A DNA stretch of 7,421 nt, from contig CANFGA010000139.1 of NCBI GenBank assembly GCA_947446335.1, positions 1 to 7,421 on the forward strand, written 5' to 3'. This stretch comes from Oxalobacteraceae bacterium (GTDB taxonomy: Bacteria > Pseudomonadota > Gammaproteobacteria > Burkholderiales > Burkholderiaceae_D). Within the stretch, counting starts at the first letter, position 1; the number at the start of each line of letters is the position of its first letter. Position numbers and translations under genes: made by a program. This document shows, piece by piece, positions 1-6,651 of the stretch. Below the pieces are notes generated by a model that saw nothing but the letters and a program-made list of their open reading frames with translations, had not been told where the DNA came from and searched no databases.

Positions 1-1
1 C

Positions 2-913
2 ATCGATGCCGGCGGCACCCGCACGCGCTGGGCCTTGGTTGCTGGCGATGGCACGCTGATCGGCGAAGGGCAGGTCGCCGGCTTGTCGGCGCTGCAAATG
101 GCCAGCCCAGAAGGGTGCGCCGCGCTGCAAACGATCTTGGCGAGTCTCTGCCGCGACGCGCTGGCGCTGACTGCGGGCCGGCCGCTGCGCGTGTGCGCCG
201 GCTTCACTGGTTTGGGTGCCAGTGTCGATGGCCTCGCGTTGCAACGCTGGCTGGCCGACCCTCTGGCGATCGACACGGATGGCGTGACCCTGCGCAGCGA
301 CATCGAGATCGCCTATCTGGACAGCTTTGGCGCAGGCAGCCCGGGCCAGGGCGGCCCCGGTTATCTGGTGTATGCCGGCACCGGTTCGATCGCCGCCTGG
401 CTTGATGCTGAAGGGCAATTGCAAAGGGCCGGCGGGCGCGGTTTCTTGCTCGACGATGGCGGCGGCGGTTTCTGGATCGCGCGCGAAGCGATGCGCCTGA
501 TCTGGCGCCGCGAAGACGAAGCGCCGGGCAGCTGGCGCAACTGTGCGCTGGCGCAGGCGGTATTCGACCATGTCGGTGGCAGCGGCTGGGATGATTCGCG
601 CCAATTTCTGTATGGCCAGCAGCGCGGCGCGATCGGCCGCCTGGCGCTGGCGGTGGCCGCTTGCGCCGAGCTTGACCCGGATGCACGCGCCATCTTGCAG
701 CAAGCCGGCCTTGAACTGGCGCGCCTGGCGCTGGCCCTGATTGCGCGCCACGGGCCGCGCCCGGTCGCGCTCGCTGGCCGCGCTGCCACCTTGCACCCTG
801 CCATCGGTGACGCGATGCGCGCCGCTTTGCCTCCCGGCATCAGCATGCGGCAACGGGAAGTGCAAGGCCACATCGCGGCCGCGCGCATCGCCGCCGGCGC
901 CGTCCCCTGCTGA
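2..913 (+). CDS. BadF/BadG/BcrA/BcrD-family sugar kinase (probable N-acetylglucosamine/glucosamine kinase), 5'-truncated
   Basis: Cytoplasmic kinase of the ASKHA (actin/hexokinase-like) fold, likely to phosphorylate an amino sugar such as N-acetylglucosamine with ATP. The frame is open from the window edge; its first visible residues, IDAGGTRTRWAL, are the N-terminal phosphate-1 loop, so only a few residues are missing and 303 are visible. A second phosphate motif, GTGSIAAW, lies at visible residues 126-133. It is followed by GRGFLLDDGGGGFWIAR (about 145-161), the counterpart of the family's GWG-x-LGDEGSG-x-WIG block, here with DDGGGG in place of the usual DEGSG. A late adenosine-type motif, VALAGRAATLHPAI, lies near the C-terminus. 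Internal TTG or ATG codons are not the true start because the phosphate-1 loop precedes them. It converges on the regulator gene with only 4 bp between stop codons. The family assignment is firm; the substrate is inferred. It probably belongs to an amino-sugar locus to the left and is unrelated to the GABA genes. Confidence 0.8.
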   Translation: MDAGGTRTRWALVAGDGTLIGEGQVAGLSALQMASPEGCAALQTILASLCRDALALTAGRPLRVCAGFTGLGASVDGLALQRWLADPLAIDTDGVTLRSDIEIAYLDSFGAGSPGQGGPGYLVYAGTGSIAAWLDAEGQLQRAGGRGFLLDDGGGGFWIAREAMRLIWRREDEAPGSWRNCALAQAVFDHVGGSGWDDSRQFLYGQQRGAIGRLALAVAACAELDPDARAILQQAGLELARLALALIARHGPRPVALAGRAATLHPAIGDAMRAALPPGISMRQREVQGHIAAARIAAGAVPC

Positions 914-917
914 AGCT

Positions 918-2399
918 TCAAGCCGGCCAATGCCGTTTGATGATCGCGGCCAGCTTGTCGAAGGCCGGGGCGATCTGTTCGCTGGGCACGCAGGCGTAGC
1001 CCAGCATCAAGCCGCGCCTGGCGTGATCGGCTTGCATGTAATAGCCCGACAAGGGGCGCGCGACGATGCCGGCGGCGCGCGCCTCCAGACTGATGGCGAC
1101 ATCGTCGCAACCGTCGGGCAGGTGTACGGCCAGATGCAGGCCGGAAGCGCCGTCCGAGAAATCGATCGCGCTGCCGAAATGCCGGGCGATCGCCTGTTGC
1201 AGCAAGCCCAGCCGCTCGCCATACAGCAGCCGCATGCGCCGGATATGCGATGCCAGATAGCCTTCGGTCATGAAATCGGCCAGGATCGCCTGGGTGAAGA
1301 CCTGGCCGCCGCGATACAGCTCGGCATGGCCGGTGACAAAGGTCTGCGCCAGCGCTTCCGGCACCACCAGAAAACCGATCCGCAAACCCGGAAACGCGGT
1401 CTTGCTGAAGGTTCCCATGTACAGCACGCGTTGCTGGGTATCGAGTCCTTGCAGCGAGGCCAGCGGCCGGCTGCCGTAGCGAAATTCGCTGTCGTAATCG
1501 TCTTCCATGATCCAGGCCTTGTGGGCAGCCGCGTATTCCAGCAACTGGCGCCGGCGCGACAGGCTCATGACGGTGCCCAGCGGATACTGGTGCGACGGTG
1601 TCACAAAGATGAAGCGCGGCGGCGCTGTGTCATCCTGCGCCAGTTGCATCCCTTCGCCATCGACGTCCATCGGCACCGGGGTGATCCCCAGCGACAGGCA
1701 GACGCTGCGCGTGCCCCAGTAGCCCGGTTCCTCGACCCAGGCCTGGTCGCCCTGCTCGCCGAGCAGCCGAGCGGCCAGATCGATCGACTGATGGATGCCG
1801 GTCGTGATGATGATTTGCCCGGCGCTGCAATTGACCGAGCGCGATACCCGCAGATAATCGGCGATCGCCTCGCGCAGCGGCAGGTAGCCGCCGCCGCCAT
1901 CGTAGGTCAGCAGTTCGGCGCGCGAACGGCGCCAGTGCTTGTTTTGCAGGCGGCTCCATACCTTGCTGGGAAATTGCGTGACATCGGGCACGCCGGGCAT
2001 GAAGGCGCCCCATTGCAGGGCGCTCACGCCGGCGCGCGCGATCAATTGCGCGCCGCGCTCGGACAGGCCGAGCGCGCTGGCCGGCAGGGCGCCGGCGGGG
2101 CTGGCGCCGGTGGCGTCGGCGATCTGGTCCGGTGCGGTATCGGCGATGAAGGTGCCGGACCCGGCGCGTGTTTCCAGATAGCCCTCGGCGATCAATTGCT
2201 CGTAGGCGTGGGTGACGGTGTTGCGCGACATCGCCAGTTCGCGCGCCAGTTCGCGCGACGACGGCAATTGCAAGCCGACCGGCAATGCGTGCGACAAGAT
2301 CGCGGCGCGCACCACCTGGTAAATCTGGCGATTGACCGGCTGCAGGCTGCCGCGCTCGATGCGCTGCAATAGAAAATCCGGTAGCGAAGCGATGCGCAA
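918..2399 (-). CDS. gabR: MocR/GabR-type transcriptional regulator (GntR winged helix + PLP aminotransferase-like domain)
   Basis: Chimeric PLP-dependent regulator of 493 residues. An N-terminal GntR winged helix (about residues 19-87) shows the family pattern LPSSRELARELAMSRNTV, then AYEQLIAEGYL and the wing GSGTFI. A fold-type-I aminotransferase-like domain follows, with TPSHQYPLGT, MEDDYDSEFRYG and the PLP-binding lysine Lys333 in GTFSKTAFPGLRIGF. The length is typical for MocR proteins. In B. subtilis, GabR binds PLP and GABA and activates gabTD while repressing itself. Being divergent from gabT strongly suggests the same role here, but related MocR proteins (PdxR, TauR) use other ligands. 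The start is TTG at 2399: a good ribosome site lies just upstream, no ATG, GTG or TTG occurs in frame between it and a stop codon at 2451-2453, and the nearby ATG at 2410-2408 is in another frame. The DNA-binding domain would be lost if the next in-frame ATG (residue 57) were used. Confidence 0.87.
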   Translation of the reverse strand: MRIASLPDFLLQRIERGSLQPVNRQIYQVVRAAILSHALPVGLQLPSSRELARELAMSRNTVTHAYEQLIAEGYLETRAGSGTFIADTAPDQIADATGASPAGALPASALGLSERGAQLIARAGVSALQWGAFMPGVPDVTQFPSKVWSRLQNKHWRRSRAELLTYDGGGGYLPLREAIADYLRVSRSVNCSAGQIIITTGIHQSIDLAARLLGEQGDQAWVEEPGYWGTRSVCLSLGITPVPMDVDGEGMQLAQDDTAPPRFIFVTPSHQYPLGTVMSLSRRRQLLEYAAAHKAWIMEDDYDSEFRYGSRPLASLQGLDTQQRVLYMGTFSKTAFPGLRIGFLVVPEALAQTFVTGHAELYRGGQVFTQAILADFMTEGYLASHIRRMRLLYGERLGLLQQAIARHFGSAIDFSDGASGLHLAVHLPDGCDDVAISLEARAAGIVARPLSGYYMQADHARRGLMLGYACVPSEQIAPAFDKLAAIIKRHWPA

Positions 2400-2403
2400 A
2401 GTG

Positions 2404-2410
2404 GCTCCAT
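2404..2410 (-). promoter_or_regulatory. Ribosome binding site supporting the TTG start of gabR
   Basis: On the minus strand GATGGAG-class purine sequence (ATGGAG at 2410-2405, preceded by G) lies about 5 nt before the TTG at 2399. This spacing is good for a Shine-Dalgarno and decides the non-ATG start of the regulator. The ATG inside it reads in a different frame and encodes no regulator sequence. Confidence 0.55.
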
Positions 2411-2457
2411 CAAATAAATCAAATTGGCTCTGAAGTATAACGCCAGATTCCTATTAA

Positions 2458-2486
2458 TATATATCAATGGCAATGCTAATTGGCAA
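2458..2486 (-). promoter_or_regulatory. Candidate sigma-70 promoter for gabR
   Basis: On the minus strand, TTGCCA (2486-2481) is followed after 17 bp by TATATA (2463-2458). That is five of six matches to the -35 consensus and four of six to the -10, with ideal spacing. Transcription would start near 2451, giving a leader of about 50 nt. The -35 lies inside the palindrome at 2480-2497, so a protein bound there would block this promoter, which fits MocR autorepression. The surrounding AT-rich stretch 2452-2468 could also serve the opposite strand. No convincing -35/-10 pair could be assigned for gabT; a weak, activator-dependent promoter is possible. Confidence 0.3.
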
Positions 2487-2497
2487 CTCGTTGTCAA
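2480..2497. promoter_or_regulatory. Operator-like 18-bp inverted repeat in the gabR-gabT intergenic region
   Basis: The arms TTGGCAAC (2480-2487) and GTTGTCAA (2490-2497) are inverted repeats matching at 7 of 8 positions, separated by TC. The symmetric form is TTG-N-CAAC-N2-GTTG-N-CAA. It sits between the divergent gabR and gabT genes and overlaps the candidate gabR -35. It is a plausible site for the GabR-like regulator. The symmetry is seen directly; the protein partner is inferred. Confidence 0.45.
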
Positions 2498-2508
2498 ATC
2501 CAATGGCG

Positions 2509-2523
2509 CTGGCAGTTTGCCAG
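2509..2523. promoter_or_regulatory. Second operator-like palindrome CTGGCA-GTT-TGCCAG upstream of gabT
   Basis: A perfect 6-bp inverted repeat with a 3-bp spacer, centred at 2516, about 27.5 bp from the centre of the palindrome at 2480-2497. It lies 51 nt before the gabT start. It could be a second protein site or a short hairpin in the gabT leader. Three similar octamers starting AGTT follow directly at 2514, 2522 and 2530. Confidence 0.35.
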
Positions 2524-2574
2524 TTGCAGAGTTGCTGCGCTTTCTACATCCCACCCACACACACTGGAAACACC

Positions 2575-3846
2575 ATGGAATCAAGCAATCAAGCCTTGCA
2601 ACAGCGCAAAGTAGCGGCCACCGTACGCGGTGTCGGCGTGATGACCCAGATTTTTGTCGACCACGCCAAGAATGCTGAAGTGTGGGATGTCGAAGGCAAG
2701 CGCTACATCGATTTCACCGGTGGCATCGGCGTGCTCAATACCGGCCATTGCCACCCGAAGGTGGTCGCTGCGGTTGAAGCCCAGTTGAAGAAATTCACCC
2801 ATACCTGTTTCCAGGTCTTCCCTTACGAAGGCTATGTCGCGCTCGCTGAAAAGCTCAACGCGATGACGCCCGGCACCCACGAAAAACGCACTGCGTTGTT
2901 TTCGACCGGCGCCGAAGCGGCTGAAAATGCGGTCAAGGTGGCGCGCGTTGCCACCGGTCGCAGCGGCATCATCGCCTTCTCGGGCGCCTTTCATGGCCGC
3001 ACGATGATGGGCATGGCGCTGACCGGCAAAGTGGTTCCCTACAAGGTTGGCTTCGGTCCTTTCCCATCGGATGTCTATCACATTCCATTTCCAGTGGCGC
3101 TGCATGGCATCACCGTGCAGGAATCGTTGACTGCGCTCGACCGTCTGTTCAAGGCCGACATCGATCCGCAGCGCGTGGCTGCGATCGTCATCGAACCGGT
3201 ACAGGGCGAAGGCGGTTTCTATCCGGCGCCGCCGGAATTCATGCAGGAATTGCGCGCAATCTGCGACAAGCACGGCATCTTGCTGGTGGTCGATGAAGTG
3301 CAAAGCGGCTTTGCCCGCACCGGCAAGATGTTCGCGATCGAGCATTACGACGTCGTGCCCGACATGGTGCTGATGGCGAAAAGTCTGGCCGGCGGCTACC
3401 CCTTGTCGGCCCTGACCGGCCGCGCCGAGATCATGGATGCGGCAAATCCGGGCGGCCTCGGCGGCACTTACGCCGGCAATCCGCTGGCAGTGGCTGCGGC
3501 GCTGGCCGTGATCGATGTCATCGAAGAAGAAGGCCTGATTGCACGCGCCAATGTATTGGGCGCGCAATTGCGCGAGACGCTCGGTGGCCTGCGTTCGAGC
3601 ATCCCTGAAATTTCCGATGTGCGCGGCCTCGGCGCGATGATCGCGGTCGAATTCCAGCATCCAGAGAGCAAGTTGCCCAATCCTGAGTTCACCAAAAAGG
3701 TGCAGGCGAAGGCACTGGAACTGGGCCTGGTCTTGATCAGCTGCGGCGTGCATTACAACGTGATCCGTTTCCTGATGCCGCTCACGATCGAAGACGATGT
3801 GTTCCAGGAAGGCTTGGACATCCTGGTGCAAGCAATACGGGCTTGA
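2575..3846 (+). CDS. gabT: 4-aminobutyrate aminotransferase (GABA transaminase)
   Basis: PLP-dependent class III aminotransferase of 423 residues (E. coli GabT has 426) that converts GABA and 2-oxoglutarate to succinate semialdehyde and glutamate in the cytosol. Key residues are in register with E. coli GabT, shifted by one: Ile51, Arg142 in FHGRT, Glu212 in EPVQGEGGF, Asp240 in DEVQSG (PLP pyridine nitrogen), Lys269 in AKSLAGG (Schiff base), and the phosphate-binding GGTYAGNP motif. Phe139 stands where E. coli has Tyr138 stacking on PLP. The start at 2575 gives an N-terminus (QQRKVAATVRGVG) that aligns with the family; the open frame extends to 2467, but those codons resemble no GabT sequence. 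GGAAA at 2566-2570 is a modest ribosome site only 4 nt away. It is divergent from the GabR-like gene and followed by an intrinsic terminator, so it is probably monocistronic. Broader activity on 5-aminovalerate is common in this family. Confidence 0.95.
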   Translation: MESSNQALQQRKVAATVRGVGVMTQIFVDHAKNAEVWDVEGKRYIDFTGGIGVLNTGHCHPKVVAAVEAQLKKFTHTCFQVFPYEGYVALAEKLNAMTPGTHEKRTALFSTGAEAAENAVKVARVATGRSGIIAFSGAFHGRTMMGMALTGKVVPYKVGFGPFPSDVYHIPFPVALHGITVQESLTALDRLFKADIDPQRVAAIVIEPVQGEGGFYPAPPEFMQELRAICDKHGILLVVDEVQSGFARTGKMFAIEHYDVVPDMVLMAKSLAGGYPLSALTGRAEIMDAANPGGLGGTYAGNPLAVAAALAVIDVIEEEGLIARANVLGAQLRETLGGLRSSIPEISDVRGLGAMIAVEFQHPESKLPNPEFTKKVQAKALELGLVLISCGVHYNVIRFLMPLTIEDDVFQEGLDILVQAIRA

Positions 3847-3883
3847 ACATCCGGTCCGAGCACTGAAAATGCAGTAAAAAGAG

Positions 3884-3926
3884 AAACCAGGAGATAGAGC
3901 AATTCGAATTGCCTCCCTGGTTTTTT
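3884..3926 (+). terminator. Rho-independent terminator after gabT
   Basis: Outer arms AAACCAGG (3884-3891) and CCTGGTTT (3916-3923) pair perfectly. Inside lies another self-complementary stretch, GCAATTCGAATTGC (3899-3912). The stem runs directly into a six-T tract (3921-3926). It starts 38 nt after the gabT stop and separates gabT from the downstream ABC operon. An A-rich run on the other side (3876-3886) could give weak activity in reverse. Confidence 0.85.
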
Positions 3927-3948
3927 GATCAAAATGGAGACAAAAACC

Positions 3949-4062
3949 ATGCACGATATCGTATTTCAGCACCGACTTGCCCGGCACTCGCCGGCATCAG
4001 GCCAGCCAATTTTCAGCGTCGATTCTGGCGCAATATTCCCCCACTTGCATTGCCATTCCTGA
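3949..4062 (+). CDS. Possible 37-residue His-rich small protein (unrecognised)
   Basis: An ATG at 3949 opens a 37-codon frame ending at TGA 4060-4062. It is preceded by TGGAGA (3935-3940), with 9 nt between GGAG and the ATG, a usable ribosome site very like the one before the ABC ATPase. The peptide has six histidines, and its end reads PHLHCHS, a cluster that could bind metal. It begins MHDIVFQHRLARH and has no signal peptide or membrane segment. I do not recognise it. It lies 22 nt after the T-tract of the gabT terminator, so it would need read-through or its own promoter, which I do not see. It may be a real small gene, the remnant of a longer gene, or chance. Confidence 0.22.
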   Translation: MHDIVFQHRLARHSPASGQPIFSVDSGAIFPHLHCHS

Positions 4063-4103
4063 GCACCGTAGCGGTTTTTCGCGGGCCGGGATTGCAGCCT
4101 GGC

Positions 4104-4132
4104 TGCGCACCAAAAATGCACCATCTGGTCGC
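4104..4132. promoter_or_regulatory. Possible enhancer-binding (NtrC-like) site upstream of the sigma-54 promoter
   Basis: Two copies of GCACCA (4107-4112 and 4118-4123) are spaced 11 bp apart, about one helical turn. The second is followed by TGGT (4126-4129), giving TGCACCA-TC-TGGT. This resembles the NtrC consensus TGCACC-N5-GGTGCA, but the spacer is one base short and the right arm is incomplete. It lies about 98-126 bp before the predicted transcription start, the usual distance for sigma-54 activators. A different activator is equally possible. Confidence 0.3.
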
Positions 4133-4140
4133 TCGATGTG

Positions 4141-4153
4141 AATAAATTTGTTG
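4141..4153 (+). promoter_or_regulatory. IHF-like bending site
   Basis: AATAAATTTGTTG matches the IHF consensus WATCAA-N4-TTR at all fixed positions except one (A in place of C). It sits between the possible enhancer site and the -24/-12 promoter, where IHF commonly bends DNA to bring a sigma-54 activator into contact. A match to a degenerate motif in AT-rich DNA can be chance; the position raises its credibility. Confidence 0.33.
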
Positions 4154-4174
4154 CATCGATGGCATCGAAGACGC

Positions 4175-4193
4175 TATGGTGCCCCGGACCATA
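4175..4193. promoter_or_regulatory. Inverted repeat TATGGT-N7-ACCATA upstream of the sigma-54 promoter
   Basis: A perfect 6-bp inverted repeat with a 7-bp GC-rich spacer, ending 10 bp before the -24 element. Its size (19 bp) and position suit a regulator's operator, possibly one that modulates the activator or RNA polymerase. The protein is unknown. Confidence 0.33.
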
Positions 4194-4203
4194 AAATGGC
4201 AGC

Positions 4204-4219
4204 TGGCACGCATTTTGCA
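4204..4219 (+). promoter_or_regulatory. Sigma-54 (RpoN) -24/-12 promoter of the ABC transporter operon
   Basis: TGGCACG (4204-4210), CATT, then TTGCA (4215-4219) matches the sigma-54 consensus TGGCACG-N4-TTGCW at every fixed base. The invariant GG and GC are separated by exactly 10 bp. Transcription should start near 4230, giving a leader of about 120 nt before the ATPase at 4351. Sigma-54 promoters need an ATP-dependent activator, and nitrogen-scavenging transporters are classic targets. Confidence 0.8.
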
Positions 4220-4229
4220 TATATATTGT

Positions 4230-4350
4230 CATGCGACTGAATGCGGCATTTTCAAGCGGCATTCTGGTGCAAAAAACACCGTTTCATCAGCAAGAATTTT
4301 GCTGAACCACTACCGAACACTTCACCGATTTCTGGCGTCATGGAGACACA
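4230..4350 (+). other. Predicted 5' leader of the ABC operon with direct and inverted repeats
   Basis: Downstream of the predicted start, GCGGCATT is repeated at 4243-4250 and 4256-4263, the first copy lying inside the palindrome AATGC-G-GCATT (4240-4250). A GGTG-N7-CACC pair lies at 4266-4280, and CAGCAA-N5-TTGCTG at 4288-4304 can form a short hairpin. None matches a riboswitch class I know. GGAG at 4342-4345 is the ribosome site for the ATPase. Confidence 0.3.
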
Positions 4351-5499
<1,149 letters not shown>

Positions 5500-5555
5500 T
5501 TTTGATCCGATTTTATCCACCCACCCACCCGTTCGAACTATCCACTGGAGTCGTC

Positions 5556-6590
5556 ATGATGTCATTGAAGAAACCCCTCTCTTTTGCCTTGCTCGCTTTT
5601 CTGGGCGCTCAGGCGCATGCAGCCGAACTGACGGTCGTCAATTTTGGCGGTGCCAATGGCAACGCGCAAAAAGCCGCTTACATCGAGCCGTTTGAAAAGC
5701 TCAGCGGCGCCAAGGTGGTTGCGGTTGCCTACAATGGCGAACTGGCCAAGGTCAAGGCGATGGTTGAAACCAATAGCGTGAGCTGGGATGCGGTCGAGCT
5801 CGAAGCGGGCCAGTTGGGTCGCGCCTGTGAAGAAGGCTTGCTGGAAAAAATCGACTTCGCCAAGATCGGCAAGAAAGCCGATTTCATGCCGGAAGCGATC
5901 CACGAATGCGGCGTCGGTGCCTTCGTCTGGTCCACCGCGCTGGCCTACAACGCCGACAAGCTCAAGGTGGCGCCGACCGGCTGGGGCGATTTCTGGAACG
6001 TGACCAAGTTTCCCGGCAAGCGCAGCATGCGCAAGGGCGCCCGCTACAACCTTGAATTCGCTTTGATGGCCGATGGCGTGCCGACCAAGGATGTCTACAA
6101 GGTGCTCGGCACCAAGGCTGGCGTCGAGCGCGCATTCAAGAAACTCGATCAATTGAAGCCGAACATACAGTGGTGGGAAGCCGGCGCGCAGCCGCCGCAA
6201 TTTCTGGTCGCTGGCGATGTCGTGATGACGACCGCTTACAACGGGCGCATCGATTCGGCCCGGCGCGAAGGGCGCAACCTGCAGATCGTCTGGTCCGGCA
6301 GCATCTTCGATCTCGATTACTGGGTGATTCCAAAGGGCGCGCCGAACAAGGCTGTCGCCGAGAAATTCATCGCTTACGCCAGTTCGCCGGAAGCGCAAAA
6401 GAATTTCGCCGGAAAGATCGCCTACGGCCCGGTCAACCGCACGGCCTTGCCTCTGCTTGACGCCAAGACGCTGGCCAGCTTGCCTACCGCCAGCGCCAAC
6501 ATGAAGGATGCCATCGGCAGCGACTTGAAGTTCTGGACCGACCACGGCGAAGATCTGGAACAGCGCTTCACCGCCTGGTTCGTCAAGTAA
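5556..6590 (+). CDS. Periplasmic substrate-binding protein of a PotD/YdcS-like ABC importer
   Basis: Binds the substrate in the periplasm and delivers it to the permease. The 344-residue precursor has a Sec signal peptide: basic LKKP, hydrophobic core SFALLAFLGA, and AHA as a signal peptidase I site after residue 22 (mature chain from AELTVVNFGG). Family features include WDAVELEAGQ near the start of lobe 1, GVGAFVWSTALAYNADKL, VMTTAYNGR and FDLDYWVIPKGAPN (Asp252 and Asp254), the block close to the ligand pocket in polyamine-type binding proteins. ATG at 5556 is chosen because GGAG (5547-5550) lies 5 nt upstream and it gives a clean signal peptide; a second ATG follows at 5559 and may be used instead. 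The frame extends upstream into the ATPase gene, but that part is not a plausible leader. The neighbouring gabT and gabR suggest GABA, 5-aminovalerate or putrescine as ligand; this is inference. Confidence 0.9.
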   Translation: MMSLKKPLSFALLAFLGAQAHAAELTVVNFGGANGNAQKAAYIEPFEKLSGAKVVAVAYNGELAKVKAMVETNSVSWDAVELEAGQLGRACEEGLLEKIDFAKIGKKADFMPEAIHECGVGAFVWSTALAYNADKLKVAPTGWGDFWNVTKFPGKRSMRKGARYNLEFALMADGVPTKDVYKVLGTKAGVERAFKKLDQLKPNIQWWEAGAQPPQFLVAGDVVMTTAYNGRIDSARREGRNLQIVWSGSIFDLDYWVIPKGAPNKAVAEKFIAYASSPEAQKNFAGKIAYGPVNRTALPLLDAKTLASLPTASANMKDAIGSDLKFWTDHGEDLEQRFTAWFVK

Positions 6591-6602
6591 GTCGTCATCG
6601 CG

Positions 6603-6639
6603 AGCGCCGCATGCACAGGTACACCCTGCACGCGGCGCT
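6603..6639 (+). other. GC-rich stem-loop after the binding-protein gene
   Basis: The arms AGCGCCGC (6603-6610) and GCGGCGCT (6632-6639) pair perfectly, and the loop can pair further through TGCA on both sides. It begins 12 nt after the stop of the binding-protein gene and has no T-tract directly after it. Such hairpins commonly protect the upstream mRNA from 3' exonucleases, raising binding protein over permease. Confidence 0.6.
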
Positions 6640-6651
6640 GTTTGACCGTGC

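Larger units (their letters stand above)
2422..2507 (+). repeat. Four scattered copies of an (A/C)A(A/T)TGGC heptamer in the gabR-gabT control region
   Basis: AATTGGC occurs at 2422-2428 and 2478-2484, and CAATGGC at 2465-2471 and 2501-2507, all in the same direction. Start-to-start distances are 43, 13 and 23 bp. GabR of B. subtilis is known to recognise direct repeats, so these could be its half-sites. The motif is short and some copies may be chance. Confidence 0.25.

Noticed and set aside
741..2372. 543-codon open frame on the plus strand opposite the regulator gene
   Set aside because: It is antisense to a clear MocR protein, has no recognisable domain, and arises from GC-rich third positions leaving few stops on the other strand.
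2481..2527. Possible sigma-54 promoter for gabT (TGGC followed by TTGC-like words)
   Set aside because: The GG-to-GC spacing is 12-13 bp, or the -12 element is wrong; none has the required 10-bp spacing.
2467..2574. Extended gabT start at 2467
   Set aside because: The extra 36 residues do not resemble GabT, they cross the palindromic control region, and the 2575 start aligns with the known N-terminus.
2581..3987. 468-codon open frame on the minus strand opposite gabT
   Set aside because: It is a His- and Arg-rich shadow of gabT with no family features; gabT is unmistakable on the plus strand.
3966..4262. Minus-strand frame of 98 codons in the gabT-ABC intergenic region
   Set aside because: It runs across the sigma-54 control region, has no recognisable domain or convincing ribosome site, and no partner gene.
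5500..5555. CACCCACCCACCC run before the binding-protein gene, echoed by a C-rich stretch before gabT at 2550-2563
   Set aside because: Low-complexity sequence without a clear site; probably an unstructured leader, not a repeat element.
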